Part shown: positions 1-7,998 of the stretch, piece after piece | How positions within the stretch are numbered: position 1 is the first letter of the stretch | Layout: every line of letters starts with the position of its first letter | Origin: Nocardiopsis alba DSM 43377 | GTDB taxonomy: Bacteria > Actinomycetota > Actinomycetes > Streptosporangiales > Streptosporangiaceae | NCBI RefSeq assembly: GCF_000341225.1 | Contig: NZ_ANAC01000014.1 | Location: forward strand, 62,001-126,000 | DNA length: 64,000 nucleotides | Direction: 5' to 3' | Notes under the pieces: model-generated | The model's database searches: none | What the model saw: the letters and a program-made list of their open reading frames with translations, nothing else | What the model was told of the DNA's origin: nothing | Program-made: the position numbers and the translations under genes

Positions 1-1
1 G

Positions 2-820
2 GCCTTCGGCACCGGCTTCACCGAGGCGCTCGCGGGCGTGGACACCACCCTGCCCGAGGGCGTGGACGGCCCGGCCCTGGCGGAGTACTGCCAGATGCTC
101 GGCGACGACGCCCTCGTCCAGGCGCAACGGCTCGTCCACTGGGTGACCGACGCCCCCGAACTGGAGGAGGAGGTGGCCCTGGCCAACATCGCCCTCGACC
201 TGTTGGGCCAGGCCCGCCTGCTGCTGGCCCGTGCCGGCCAGGCCGACGGCACCGGACGGGACGAGGACGCCTTCGCCTACCGTCGGGACGCCTCGGAGTT
301 CCGCAACGTGCGCCTGACCGAGGCCCCGCGCGGCGACTTCGCCCGCTGTATCGTCACGCTCCTCGTGCTCTCCTCCTGGCGTCTGGCCCTGTTCACCCGA
401 CTGGCGCACAGCGTGGACCCGGTCCTGGCGGCCATCGCGGCCAAGGGCGTCAACGAACTGGCCTACCACCGCGAGTACGCCGTCTCCTGGGCGCTGCGTC
501 TGGGGGACGGCACCCCCTACTCCCACGAGCGCATGAGCGCGGCGGTCGCCGACGTGTGGCCGCTGACCGGCGAGCTCTTCGCCGCCCACCCGGTGGAGAC
601 CTCCCTGGCCGGACTCGGAGCGGGCGTGGATCCGGCCTCGGTCCGAGAGGAGGTGCGCGAGGTGCTCGACCAGGTCCTGACCGCCGCCACCCTGGACACC
701 CCCGGAGCCTTCCCCGACGGGGAGGTCTCCGGACGGGAGGGGCGGCACACCGACGAGCTGGCGCCCCTGGTGGAGGAACTCCAGCGGGTGGCGCGCGAAC
801 ACCCGGAGGCGACATGGTGA
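2..820 (+). CDS. paaC: PaaC, phenylacetyl-CoA 1,2-epoxidase structural subunit (5' partial)
   Basis: PaaC is the non-catalytic partner of PaaA in the soluble di-iron multicomponent oxygenase that epoxidises phenylacetyl-CoA. The conserved stretch LGDDALVQAQRL, followed by ELEEEVALANIALDLLGQAR, is the PaaC ferritin-like helix signature. The reading frame is open to the left edge: the codons before the GTG at 38 read AFGTGFTEALAG, which resembles the N-terminal extension of actinobacterial PaaC proteins, so the true start is probably outside the window. The 3' end overlaps paaD by 7 bp, indicating translational coupling. paaA and paaB should lie just upstream. Confidence 0.9.
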   Translation, partial: AFGTGFTEALAGVDTTLPEGVDGPALAEYCQMLGDDALVQAQRLVHWVTDAPELEEEVALANIALDLLGQARLLLARAGQADGTGRDEDAFAYRRDASEFRNVRLTEAPRGDFARCIVTLLVLSSWRLALFTRLAHSVDPVLAAIAAKGVNELAYHREYAVSWALRLGDGTPYSHERMSAAVADVWPLTGELFAAHPVETSLAGLGAGVDPASVREEVREVLDQVLTAATLDTPGAFPDGEVSGREGRHTDELAPLVEELQRVAREHPEATW

Positions 821-1335
821 CCACCACGCCGAACGAGACGCGGCGACGGGCCTGGGAGGCGGCCGCCGCGGTCACCGACCCCGAACTGCCCATGCTCACC
901 CTCGCCGACCTGGGCATCCTGCGCGAGGTCGAGGTCTCGGAGGAGGGCACCGTGGCGGTGTGGATCACCCCCACCTACTCGGGCTGTCCCGCGCTGGCCG
1001 AGATGCGCGTGGACGTGGACCGCGCCCTGCGCGCGGCCGGGTTCGACGACGTCGAGGTGCGCACCGCCCTCTCACCCGCCTGGACCACCGACTGGATCAC
1101 CGAGGAGGGTCGGCGCAAGCTCACCGAACACGGGATCTCGGCGCCCGGCCGCGCCCCCGCCCGCCCTTCCGGGCCGGTGCCCCTGACCCTGCTGCCCACC
1201 CGGACCGCGCCGCGCTGTCCGCGCTGCGCGACGGCCGACACCGAGGAACTGTCCCGCTTCGGATCGACCTCCTGCAAGTCGCTGCACCGCTGCCGGTCCT
1301 GTCTCGAACCGTTCGAGCACGTCAAGGAGATCTGA
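814..1335 (+). CDS. paaD: PaaD, phenylacetyl-CoA epoxidase Fe-S maturation factor (173 aa)
   Basis: PaaD is thought to help assemble the iron centres of the PaaABCE complex. The N-terminal half is an MIP18/DUF59 domain (residues about 10-100, with DPELPMLTLADLGI and TYSGCPAL). The C-terminal third holds a zinc-ribbon-like Cys set (CPRC at about 129, then CKSLHRCRSC). The ATG at 814 lies inside the end of paaC; a GTG at 817 is possible. It ends 2 bp before paaE, so the operon order paaC-D-E is kept. Length and domains match the family. Confidence 0.92.
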   Translation: MVTTTPNETRRRAWEAAAAVTDPELPMLTLADLGILREVEVSEEGTVAVWITPTYSGCPALAEMRVDVDRALRAAGFDDVEVRTALSPAWTTDWITEEGRRKLTEHGISAPGRAPARPSGPVPLTLLPTRTAPRCPRCATADTEELSRFGSTSCKSLHRCRSCLEPFEHVKEI

Positions 1336-1337
1336 CC

Positions 1338-2441
1338 GTGACCACACCCGTCACCGAGACCGCCCCCGCCGCCGCGCGCGGCCGGGCCGCGTTCCACCGG
1401 CTGCGCGTGGCCTCCGTCGAGCGCCTGTGCGAGGACGCCGTCGCGGTCGCCTTCGACGTCCCCGACCACCTGGCCGAGGTGTTCGACTTCGCGCCGGGAC
1501 AGTCCCTGACCCTGCGCCGCGAGGTCGACGGGGTGGAGGAGCGCCGCAGCTACTCCATCTGCGCCCCGGTCGGAGAGGCGCCCCGGGTCGGGGTCCGCCT
1601 GGTCGCCGACGGCCTCTTCTCCACCTGGCTGGTCCGCGAGGTCCGCCCCGGCGACGAGATCGAGGTGGGCGTGCCCACCGGTCGCTTCAGCCCCGACCTG
1701 ACCGTGGCCGCGCGCCACGTGCTGGTGGCCGCCGGCTCCGGCATCACTCCGATGCTGTCCATGGCCGCCTCGCTGCTGCGCCGAACCGAATCCCACGTCA
1801 CCCTGCTCTACGGCAACCGCCGCAGCGACACCGTGATGTTCGCCGACGAGCTGGCCGACCTCAAGGACGTCTTCGGGCCGCGCCTGGAGCTGGTCCACGT
1901 CCTGTCCCGGGAGCCGCGCGAGTCCGAACTGCTCACCGGACGGTTGGACGCCGAGAAGCTGGCGGCTCTGCTGTCCACCATCGTCGCCCCCGACGCGGTC
2001 GACCACTGGTGGCTGTGCGGCCCCTACGGGATGGTCACCGACGCGCGGAGGGTCCTGGCCGAACACGGGGTGGACGGCGCACGGGTCCACCAGGAGCTGT
2101 TCTTCGTGGAGGGCGCCGAGCCGCCGCCCCAGGCCCGGCACGAGGACCCCGAGGTCGAGGGCCCCTCCAGCGAGGTCACCGTCGTCCTGGACGGCCGCAC
2201 CACCACCCTGACCCTGCCCCGAGGGGTGCCGGTCCTGGACGCCGCCCAGCGCTACCGTCCTGACCTGCCCTTCGCCTGCAAGGGCGGCGTCTGCGGTACC
2301 TGTCGGGTGAAGGTGTGCGACGGCGAGGTCGCGATGCGCCGCAACTACGCGCTCACCCCCGCCGAGGTCGAGGCCGGGTACGCGTTGGCCTGCCAGTCCC
2401 TGCCCGAGACCGACACCCTGACCGTGGACTTCGACTCATGA
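1338..2441 (+). CDS. paaE: PaaE, phenylacetyl-CoA epoxidase reductase subunit (367 aa)
   Basis: PaaE transfers electrons from NADPH through FAD and a 2Fe-2S centre to the PaaA di-iron site. The N-terminal ferredoxin-reductase module shows the FAD motif RRSYSIC (about residues 71-77) and the nucleotide motif GSGITPMLSM. The C-terminal plant-type ferredoxin has the CKGGVCGTC cluster motif near residue 314 and a fourth cysteine in LACQS near 352. The GTG start at 1338 follows the paaD stop by 2 bp. A longer in-frame extension to 960 is only antisense and overlap sequence. It overlaps paaI by 4 bp. Confidence 0.93.
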   Translation: MTTPVTETAPAAARGRAAFHRLRVASVERLCEDAVAVAFDVPDHLAEVFDFAPGQSLTLRREVDGVEERRSYSICAPVGEAPRVGVRLVADGLFSTWLVREVRPGDEIEVGVPTGRFSPDLTVAARHVLVAAGSGITPMLSMAASLLRRTESHVTLLYGNRRSDTVMFADELADLKDVFGPRLELVHVLSREPRESELLTGRLDAEKLAALLSTIVAPDAVDHWWLCGPYGMVTDARRVLAEHGVDGARVHQELFFVEGAEPPPQARHEDPEVEGPSSEVTVVLDGRTTTLTLPRGVPVLDAAQRYRPDLPFACKGGVCGTCRVKVCDGEVAMRRNYALTPAEVEAGYALACQSLPETDTLTVDFDS

Positions 2442-2857
2442 GCGACGAACGGGCGCCCGAGGCGCGCAACGAGACCGCCTGGCGGATGTTCGAGGCCGAC
2501 AAGGCCTCCCGGAACCTGGGCATGCGGCTGCTCGAGGCCGGAGATGGCACCGCCGTCGTGGAGATGACCGTGGGGCCGCTCATGGTCAACGGCCACGCCA
2601 TCGCCCACGGAGGGTTCGTGTTCACCCTCGCCGACACCGCCTTCGCCTGCGCCTGCAACGTGGAGGGCGGCGGGGTGACCGTCGCGGCGGGGGGCGACAT
2701 CACCTTCGTGACCTCCGCCCGTGAGGGCGACGTCCTGGTGGCCACCGCCGTGGAACGGGTCGTGTACGGCCGCAGCGGCGTCTACGACGTCACCGTCAGG
2801 AGGGGCGAGGAGGTCGTCGCCGAGTTCCGGGGACGCAGCCGTACCCTCTCCCGATGA
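2438..2857 (+). CDS. paaI: PaaI-type hydroxyphenylacetyl-CoA thioesterase (139 aa)
   Basis: This is a hot-dog fold thioesterase that recycles CoA from dead-end hydroxylated phenylacetyl-CoA intermediates. The family core NGHAIAHGGFVFTLADTAFA contains the catalytic-helix Asp. The ATG overlaps the paaE stop (ATGA), making it the last gene of the paa operon. A strong hairpin terminator follows 11 bp after the stop. Length is normal for PaaI. Confidence 0.92.
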   Translation: MSDERAPEARNETAWRMFEADKASRNLGMRLLEAGDGTAVVEMTVGPLMVNGHAIAHGGFVFTLADTAFACACNVEGGGVTVAAGGDITFVTSAREGDVLVATAVERVVYGRSGVYDVTVRRGEEVVAEFRGRSRTLSR

Positions 2858-2868
2858 GGCGGAGGTGA

Positions 2869-2899
2869 GAGGGGCCGGGGCGGCATGCCCCGGCCCCTC
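2869..2899. terminator. Hairpin terminator after paaI
   Basis: A perfect 13-bp GC stem (GAGGGGCCGGGGC and its complement) encloses a 5-nt loop. It sits between the converging ends of paaI (plus) and the MFS gene (minus, stop at 2927), so it can serve both strands. There is no long T tract, as is usual in actinobacteria. Confidence 0.8.
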
Positions 2900-2926
2900 G
2901 TTCCGTCGAACGCGGCGTCGCCGTAC

Positions 2927-4114
2927 TCAGCCCACGCGGGTGGGCTCCTCGGCCGGGGCGCCGTCCGACGTGGGGGAGCGGTCGATGAGACCGGCCGTCA
3001 CCGCGATCCCCAGACCGACCACGGCCAGGACCGCGCCGATCGCGGCGGGGGAGGCGTAGCCCAGCCCCATCGCGATGCCCACGCCGCCCACCCAGGCGCC
3101 TCCGGCGTTGGCCAGGTTGAAGGCCGAGTGGTTGGAGGCCGAGGCCAGACTCGGCGCCGCGCCCGCACGGCTCATCACCAGCACCTGGAGCGGGGCCGTC
3201 ACGCCGAACCCGACGGCGCCCAGCACCACCACGCCGATCGCCGCCGTCCAGGGGTTGTGCACGGCGAGGGTGAACAGGGCCAGCACGGCGGCAAGGGCCG
3301 CCAACGAACCGTAGATGGTGGGTCGCAGCCAACGGTCGGCCAACGGGCCGACCACGAGCGACCCCAGGGTCATCCCCACCCCGAACAGCGCCAGCACCAC
3401 GGGTACGGCGGTGGTGGGCATGCCCGCCAGTTCGGTCATCATCGGCGAGATGTAGCTGTAGACGGCGAAGACCCCCGCGAACCCGAACACCGCGGTGAGC
3501 AGGCCCAGCACGACCTGGGAGCGGGCCAGGGCGGAGAACTCCCCGCGCAGCCCGCCGCTGGTGGCGATCGATACGTGCGGTACCCAACGGGCCACGCCGA
3601 GCAGGGTCAGCGCCGCGATCCCGGCCACCACCAGGAACGCGGTGCGCCAACCGGTGAGCTGGCCCAGCAGGGTTCCGGCGGGCACCCCCACGATGTTGGC
3701 GATGGTCAGGCCCAACATCACCCGCGCCACGGCGGTGGCCCGGCGGGCGGGGCCGGCCAGATGGGCGGCGACCAGGGCGGCCACCCCGAGGTAGGCGCCG
3801 TGCGGCAACCCGGCCAGGAAGCGGGAGGCCAGGACCAGGGTGTGCGAGGGGGCGATCACGGTGAGCAGGTTGCCCAGCAGGAAGACGCCCATGAACAACA
3901 GCAGGGCGGTCTTGCGGGGCAGCCGTGTGCTCAGCGCGGTGAGCAGGGGAGCGCCCACCACCACGCCCAAGGCGTAGGCGGAGATCAGATGCCCCGCGGT
4001 GGGGATGGGGATCCCGAGGTCGGCGGCGACCTCGGGGAGCAGCCCCATGATCACGAATTCCGTGGTCCCGATGGCGAAGGCCCCGAGGGCCAGGGCGAGG
4101 AGGGCCAAGGGCAT
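2927..4114 (-). CDS. MFS transporter, DHA1 drug/sugar efflux type (395 aa)
   Basis: This is a 12-TM major facilitator of the AraJ/Bcr-like DHA1 group. The N-terminus reads ALGAFAIGTTEFVIMGLLPEVA, typical of arabinose-efflux-like permeases, followed by the motif ASRFLAGLPHGAYLG. The likely role is proton-driven export of a drug or sugar; the substrate cannot be read from sequence. The gene is preceded on its own strand by a LacI-family regulator ending 267 bp upstream, and a 22-bp perfect palindrome lies between them, so LacI-type repression is likely. Confidence 0.9.
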   Translation of the reverse strand: MPLALLALALGAFAIGTTEFVIMGLLPEVAADLGIPIPTAGHLISAYALGVVVGAPLLTALSTRLPRKTALLLFMGVFLLGNLLTVIAPSHTLVLASRFLAGLPHGAYLGVAALVAAHLAGPARRATAVARVMLGLTIANIVGVPAGTLLGQLTGWRTAFLVVAGIAALTLLGVARWVPHVSIATSGGLRGEFSALARSQVVLGLLTAVFGFAGVFAVYSYISPMMTELAGMPTTAVPVVLALFGVGMTLGSLVVGPLADRWLRPTIYGSLAALAAVLALFTLAVHNPWTAAIGVVVLGAVGFGVTAPLQVLVMSRAGAAPSLASASNHSAFNLANAGGAWVGGVGIAMGLGYASPAAIGAVLAVVGLGIAVTAGLIDRSPTSDGAPAEEPTRVG

Positions 4115-4257
4115 GGCGATTGCCCCTTTCCAGGAGGTGGACGGCGGCAGGAGAAGGCGAGGTGTGCTTCGAGGTGGTGGGGAGGTGTGAGCGGCACCGG
4201 AGGTCCGGTGGTGCCGAGAGGACCGTGCCGGCCGTCGTGTACGGGATCCGGGCAGGG

Positions 4258-4279
4258 TGATTTAGCACGTGCTAAATCA
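4258..4279. promoter_or_regulatory. Probable LacI-family operator
   Basis: A 22-bp perfect palindrome with core TTTAGCACGTGCTAAA, centred on a CG step as LacI-family operators are. It lies 144 bp upstream of the MFS start and 103 bp past the LacI stop. It is the only long AT-flanked palindrome in this interval. Binding by the adjacent LacI protein is inferred. Confidence 0.75.
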
Positions 4280-4381
4280 AGGATGACACCCGTGCCCGAG
4301 GTTTTCCAACGATCGGCCGCGTGATCTGGCTCGCGTCGCCCCCACCACCCCGCGCCGGCGGCACGGAAGGCCCCGCTCGAC

Positions 4382-5413
4382 TCAGGTGCGCGGGGGAGCG
4401 GTGCTCTCCCGCACGGTGAGCGTGGTCGGTAGCAACACGTGAGTGCTCTCGATCCTTCCCCGCTCCAGACGCTCCGCGACCGCTTCGAGGGTCGCCTCGG
4501 CGATCCGCTCCACGTCCTGACGGACCGAGGTCAGCCTCAGAAACGAGAGCCGGGCGGCGCGACTGTCGTCGTACCCCACCACGGAGACCTCGCCGGGCAC
4601 GGAACGGCCCGCGCGGACCAGCGTCTCCAGAAGACCCCGCGCGGACTGGTCGTTGCAGCACACCACGGCCGTGGGCAGGACGTCCCGATCCAGGAACACG
4701 CGCGCGGCCCGGGCTCCGGCCTCCTCGGTGTAGGCGCCCGGGACCAGGTCCACGTACGCGTCCAGCCCGTGCTCGCGCATGCCCTCCAGATATCCGGCCC
4801 GGCGCTCGGGCGCGCTGGGCAGCCCGCCACCGTCCACGTGGGCGATGCTCCGGTGGCCCAAGGAGACCAGGTGGTCGACGGCCAGCCGGACCCCGGACAC
4901 GGCGTCGGTGCGGACGCTGTCGGTCCCGGCCGAGTCGGTGCGCTGACCGATCTCCACCACCGGCACCCGACGCGCCACCTCGGCCAGATCCTCCGGGGCC
5001 TGGGCCGACATCCCGATCAGCACCAGCGCCTCGCAGCGCAACCCCACGAGCTCGTCGATCGCCTGGCGTTCGGTGCGGTTGGCGAGCATCGCGCTCAGGG
5101 CCAGGCCGTAGCCGAGCCGCGCCGCCGCCGGATACAGGGCCTCGACCAGATCGGCGTCCATCGGATGCTCCATGGTGAAGAGCACCCCCACCTGACGACT
5201 ACGGGCACGGCGCAGCAACTGGGCGGCGGTGTCGGCGCGGTAGCCGAGCTCCTCGGCGGCGCGCAGTACACGTTCGCGGGTGGCCGCGCTCGGACCGGGC
5301 CGGTCGCCCAGGACCAGGGAGACCAACTGGCGGGAGACCCCCAGGCGCGCCGCCACGTCGGCCATCGTCGGCCGCCCCCCGGACGCCCCACCGTCCCCGC
5401 CGTCGCTCGTCAT
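4382..5413 (-). CDS. LacI-family transcriptional regulator (343 aa)
   Basis: The N-terminal HTH (residues about 15-60) reads TMADVAARLGVSRQLVSLVLG, the DNA-binding helix and hinge of LacI/PurR proteins. A periplasmic-binding-like sensor domain follows (QVGVLFTMEHPMDADLVEAL through GYDDSRAARL and LTSVRQDVERI). Start ATG at 5413 has an AGGGGG ribosome site 5 nt away. It precedes the MFS exporter gene and probably represses it through the palindrome at 4258-4279. Its promoter region is shared with the divergent kinase at 5561. Confidence 0.92.
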   Translation of the reverse strand: MTSDGGDGGASGGRPTMADVAARLGVSRQLVSLVLGDRPGPSAATRERVLRAAEELGYRADTAAQLLRRARSRQVGVLFTMEHPMDADLVEALYPAAARLGYGLALSAMLANRTERQAIDELVGLRCEALVLIGMSAQAPEDLAEVARRVPVVEIGQRTDSAGTDSVRTDAVSGVRLAVDHLVSLGHRSIAHVDGGGLPSAPERRAGYLEGMREHGLDAYVDLVPGAYTEEAGARAARVFLDRDVLPTAVVCCNDQSARGLLETLVRAGRSVPGEVSVVGYDDSRAARLSFLRLTSVRQDVERIAEATLEAVAERLERGRIESTHVLLPTTLTVRESTAPPRT

Positions 5414-5560
5414 CGTGGCCCCCTCTCACGCAGGCGCATCGTATCCTCGCGGACGCCCGCCCCGCCGGTGGACCGACCCGAGAACCTTCGGATCCCTCGG
5501 GGCGTCAGAAGCTCCGAGCGGACGTTCACCGCGCGCATCCCATCTCCTCGAAGGGCCCCG

Positions 5561-7855
5561 ATGTCCACATCCCCTATGCTCGCCCAACCGCCCGTCGGGC
5601 TGTCACCGTTGAAGGAGGACGACCCGACCGACATCGGTCTCTACCGATTGGTGGGGAGGATCGGCGCCGGAGGTATGGGCGCCGTCTACGGCGCCCTGGA
5701 CACCTATGGCCGGTGCGTGGCGGTCAAGACCGTGCACGCCCGCTTCGCCCGACGGCCCGAGTTCCGTGAGGCCTTCGCGCACGAGGTCGCGATGTTGGCC
5801 CGGGTCGACGGGGTCGGTACCGCTCGGCTGCACGCCCATGACACCGAGGCGGAGGTGCCCTGGCTGGCCTTCGACCACGTGCCCGGCCGGGACCTACGCG
5901 CGCACGTGCGCGAGTTCGGTCCGTTGGAGGGCGAGATGCTGAGGGTGTTCGCCCTGGGCATGGCCGAGGGGCTGGCCGCCCTGCACGCGGCGGGGGTGGT
6001 GCACCGGGACGTCAAACCGGCCAACGTGATCCTGTCTCCGGACGGACCCAAGATCGTCGACTTCGGCATCGCCACCCCGATCGGGACCGAACGCTCCGAT
6101 GACGCCTTCGCCGATCACGGCACCCCCGGCTGGGCGGCGCCCGAACGTCACGCCGGGGCGATCGCCGACTCCGCCGCCGACGTGTTCGCCTGGGGAGCGC
6201 TCGTGGCGATGGCCGCCACCGGCCGTCAGCCCTTCGGCAAGGGGGAGACCAAGGAGCGGATCCGGCGCGTGTGCGCGGGGGAGTACGAGATCGACGGGGT
6301 ACCGGAGGACCTGCTCCCCCTCGTGGAGGGCGCGCTTTCGATGGAGCCGGGGGAGCGACCGGGCGCCGCCGACCTGGTGCGGGCTCTCCTGCCGGAAGAG
6401 CGGAGGGACGAGGAGGTCGGACGCGCGCTGCGCCGCATGCTGGGCGACTACTGGCGCGGGGTGGACGCGGCCGGACACGACCCGGCCCGCTGGGCGGCCT
6501 GGCTCGGCGGCGCCTCCGCGACCGCGCTGGGAGCGACCGGGATCCTGGGCGGGGCCGTGGGCACCGGTACCGGAGGGGCCGCGACCGGAGGGATCGCGGG
6601 CTCCTCGGCCGCCGCGAGCGGGACCACGGGGGCGACCGCGTCCGGTTCGTCGTCCGGCGGTGTCCTGGGCGGCCTGGCCGGTTCCAAAGCGGCGATGATC
6701 GGCGCCGGCGCGCTCGCCGCCGCCGGTGTGGCGGCGGGCGGTTTCGTGGTCTACGACCTGGTGAGCGACTCTCCCGCGGACCTGGTGGCCTCGGCCGCCA
6801 CGGTGGTGGAGGAGAGCGCCGGATTCACCGCCACGGTGGAGCGCACCCCGGTGGACGGTGGCGAGACGGTGACCGAGGAGTACCTGTACTCGGCGGACGG
6901 GGAGAGTTTCCTGATCCGGGGGGCGGCCATGGGCCCGGGCACCACGGCCGTGGCCTCCCACCAGGGAGAACTGTACGTGTACGCGTCACACGAGGAGGAC
7001 CTCGGACTGTGGCAGGACTCGCCTCAGGAGTTGTGGACGGATGGTGAGTCCATCTCCCTCGACTTCGGTGAGGAGGGGGACCACGGACTGTGGCGGAACT
7101 CGTCCCGGCCCCTGGGATCCGACGTCGAGATGAGCGCGGAGATCCTTTCTCCCGCCCTGGTCACCGGGCCGCTGCGGACTCTCGCCGGATCGGGAGAGGT
7201 CGAGGCCGTGGAAGGGCGGGAGAGGGTCTATGAGGGCTCCACGGTGCTGGAGCTTCTGGAGGCGGGTGAACTCGTGGAGCGGGAGGCGACCGGACGTGTC
7301 GGGCTCGACGAGGAAGGCGCACCGATCTGGGTCGAGTACATGAGCGACGGATGGGAGACACGGGTCGACTTCGAAGAGATCGGTGGCGGGGTGGTGCTGG
7401 AGGACCCTCAAGTGTGGGCGGCCGAGAACGACGGGTTCGGTTGGGCCGTGGTGCGGGCTCCGATCTGTGGAACCGTGCGTCTGCCGGGCTGGGCGGCGGA
7501 CCGGGACGCGGAGAAGGTGTGGGACGTCCAGGCCAGCGGTTGGGACGTGGACTGCGATTACGCGATGGAGGTGGCGGCGTTGAGGGAGGACTCGAGCCGG
7601 GACCCGGAACGGTTCGAAGGACTGCACGGGGCCAGAGGCGGTATGGGCGGCATCACGCAGTACGACGGCAGGGTGGCATGCGGCCTTTTCTGGGAATCGG
7701 TGATCGATGACGACGGCTTCTCCATCCCCTCCTACGCGTACGGCCCCTGCCAGGAGTCCGAGGTGCTGTCCCGGGAGGACCTGAGCGAGTTCTACACGGT
7801 GTCCGAGGTCGAGTTCGGTCCGGTGACCCTGATCGACTTCCACCAACGGGCCTGA
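5561..7855 (+). CDS. Receptor-type Ser/Thr protein kinase, copy 1 (764 aa)
   Basis: A membrane eukaryotic-type kinase. The cytosolic kinase domain (about 28-285) has the glycine loop GRIGAGGMGAVYG, VAVK lysine (K56), HRDVKPAN catalytic loop (D150), DFG at 167-169 and APE in WAAPERH. A Gly/Ala/Ser-rich linker leads to one TM helix near 376-400 (AGALAAAGVAAGGFVVYDLV). The external domain (about 405-764) resembles a LolA/LppX-like sensor by its repeated strand pattern, but I cannot name the family. The ATG at 5561 is chosen because the open frame to its left is antisense to lacI. Its first 470 residues are close to those of the next gene. Confidence 0.9.
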   Translation: MSTSPMLAQPPVGLSPLKEDDPTDIGLYRLVGRIGAGGMGAVYGALDTYGRCVAVKTVHARFARRPEFREAFAHEVAMLARVDGVGTARLHAHDTEAEVPWLAFDHVPGRDLRAHVREFGPLEGEMLRVFALGMAEGLAALHAAGVVHRDVKPANVILSPDGPKIVDFGIATPIGTERSDDAFADHGTPGWAAPERHAGAIADSAADVFAWGALVAMAATGRQPFGKGETKERIRRVCAGEYEIDGVPEDLLPLVEGALSMEPGERPGAADLVRALLPEERRDEEVGRALRRMLGDYWRGVDAAGHDPARWAAWLGGASATALGATGILGGAVGTGTGGAATGGIAGSSAAASGTTGATASGSSSGGVLGGLAGSKAAMIGAGALAAAGVAAGGFVVYDLVSDSPADLVASAATVVEESAGFTATVERTPVDGGETVTEEYLYSADGESFLIRGAAMGPGTTAVASHQGELYVYASHEEDLGLWQDSPQELWTDGESISLDFGEEGDHGLWRNSSRPLGSDVEMSAEILSPALVTGPLRTLAGSGEVEAVEGRERVYEGSTVLELLEAGELVEREATGRVGLDEEGAPIWVEYMSDGWETRVDFEEIGGGVVLEDPQVWAAENDGFGWAVVRAPICGTVRLPGWAADRDAEKVWDVQASGWDVDCDYAMEVAALREDSSRDPERFEGLHGARGGMGGITQYDGRVACGLFWESVIDDDGFSIPSYAYGPCQESEVLSREDLSEFYTVSEVEFGPVTLIDFHQRA

Positions 7856-7998
7856 CCGTGACGGTGGGCCGGGAGAGCCGGGTCCCCGTCCACCGCACGG
7901 GCCCGTCGCACTGTTCTCCGCGGCCATCGACTCGCGAACCACGACTCACGTGACCGTGTCGAAGTCATCGGTCGATTCCCTCACCCAGAAGGATCCGG

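Noticed and set aside
4439..5560. A 374-residue in-frame extension of kinase copy 1 to the left
   Set aside because: It is antisense to the lacI gene, contains no family similarity, and the kinase ATG at 5561 precedes the expected N-terminus.
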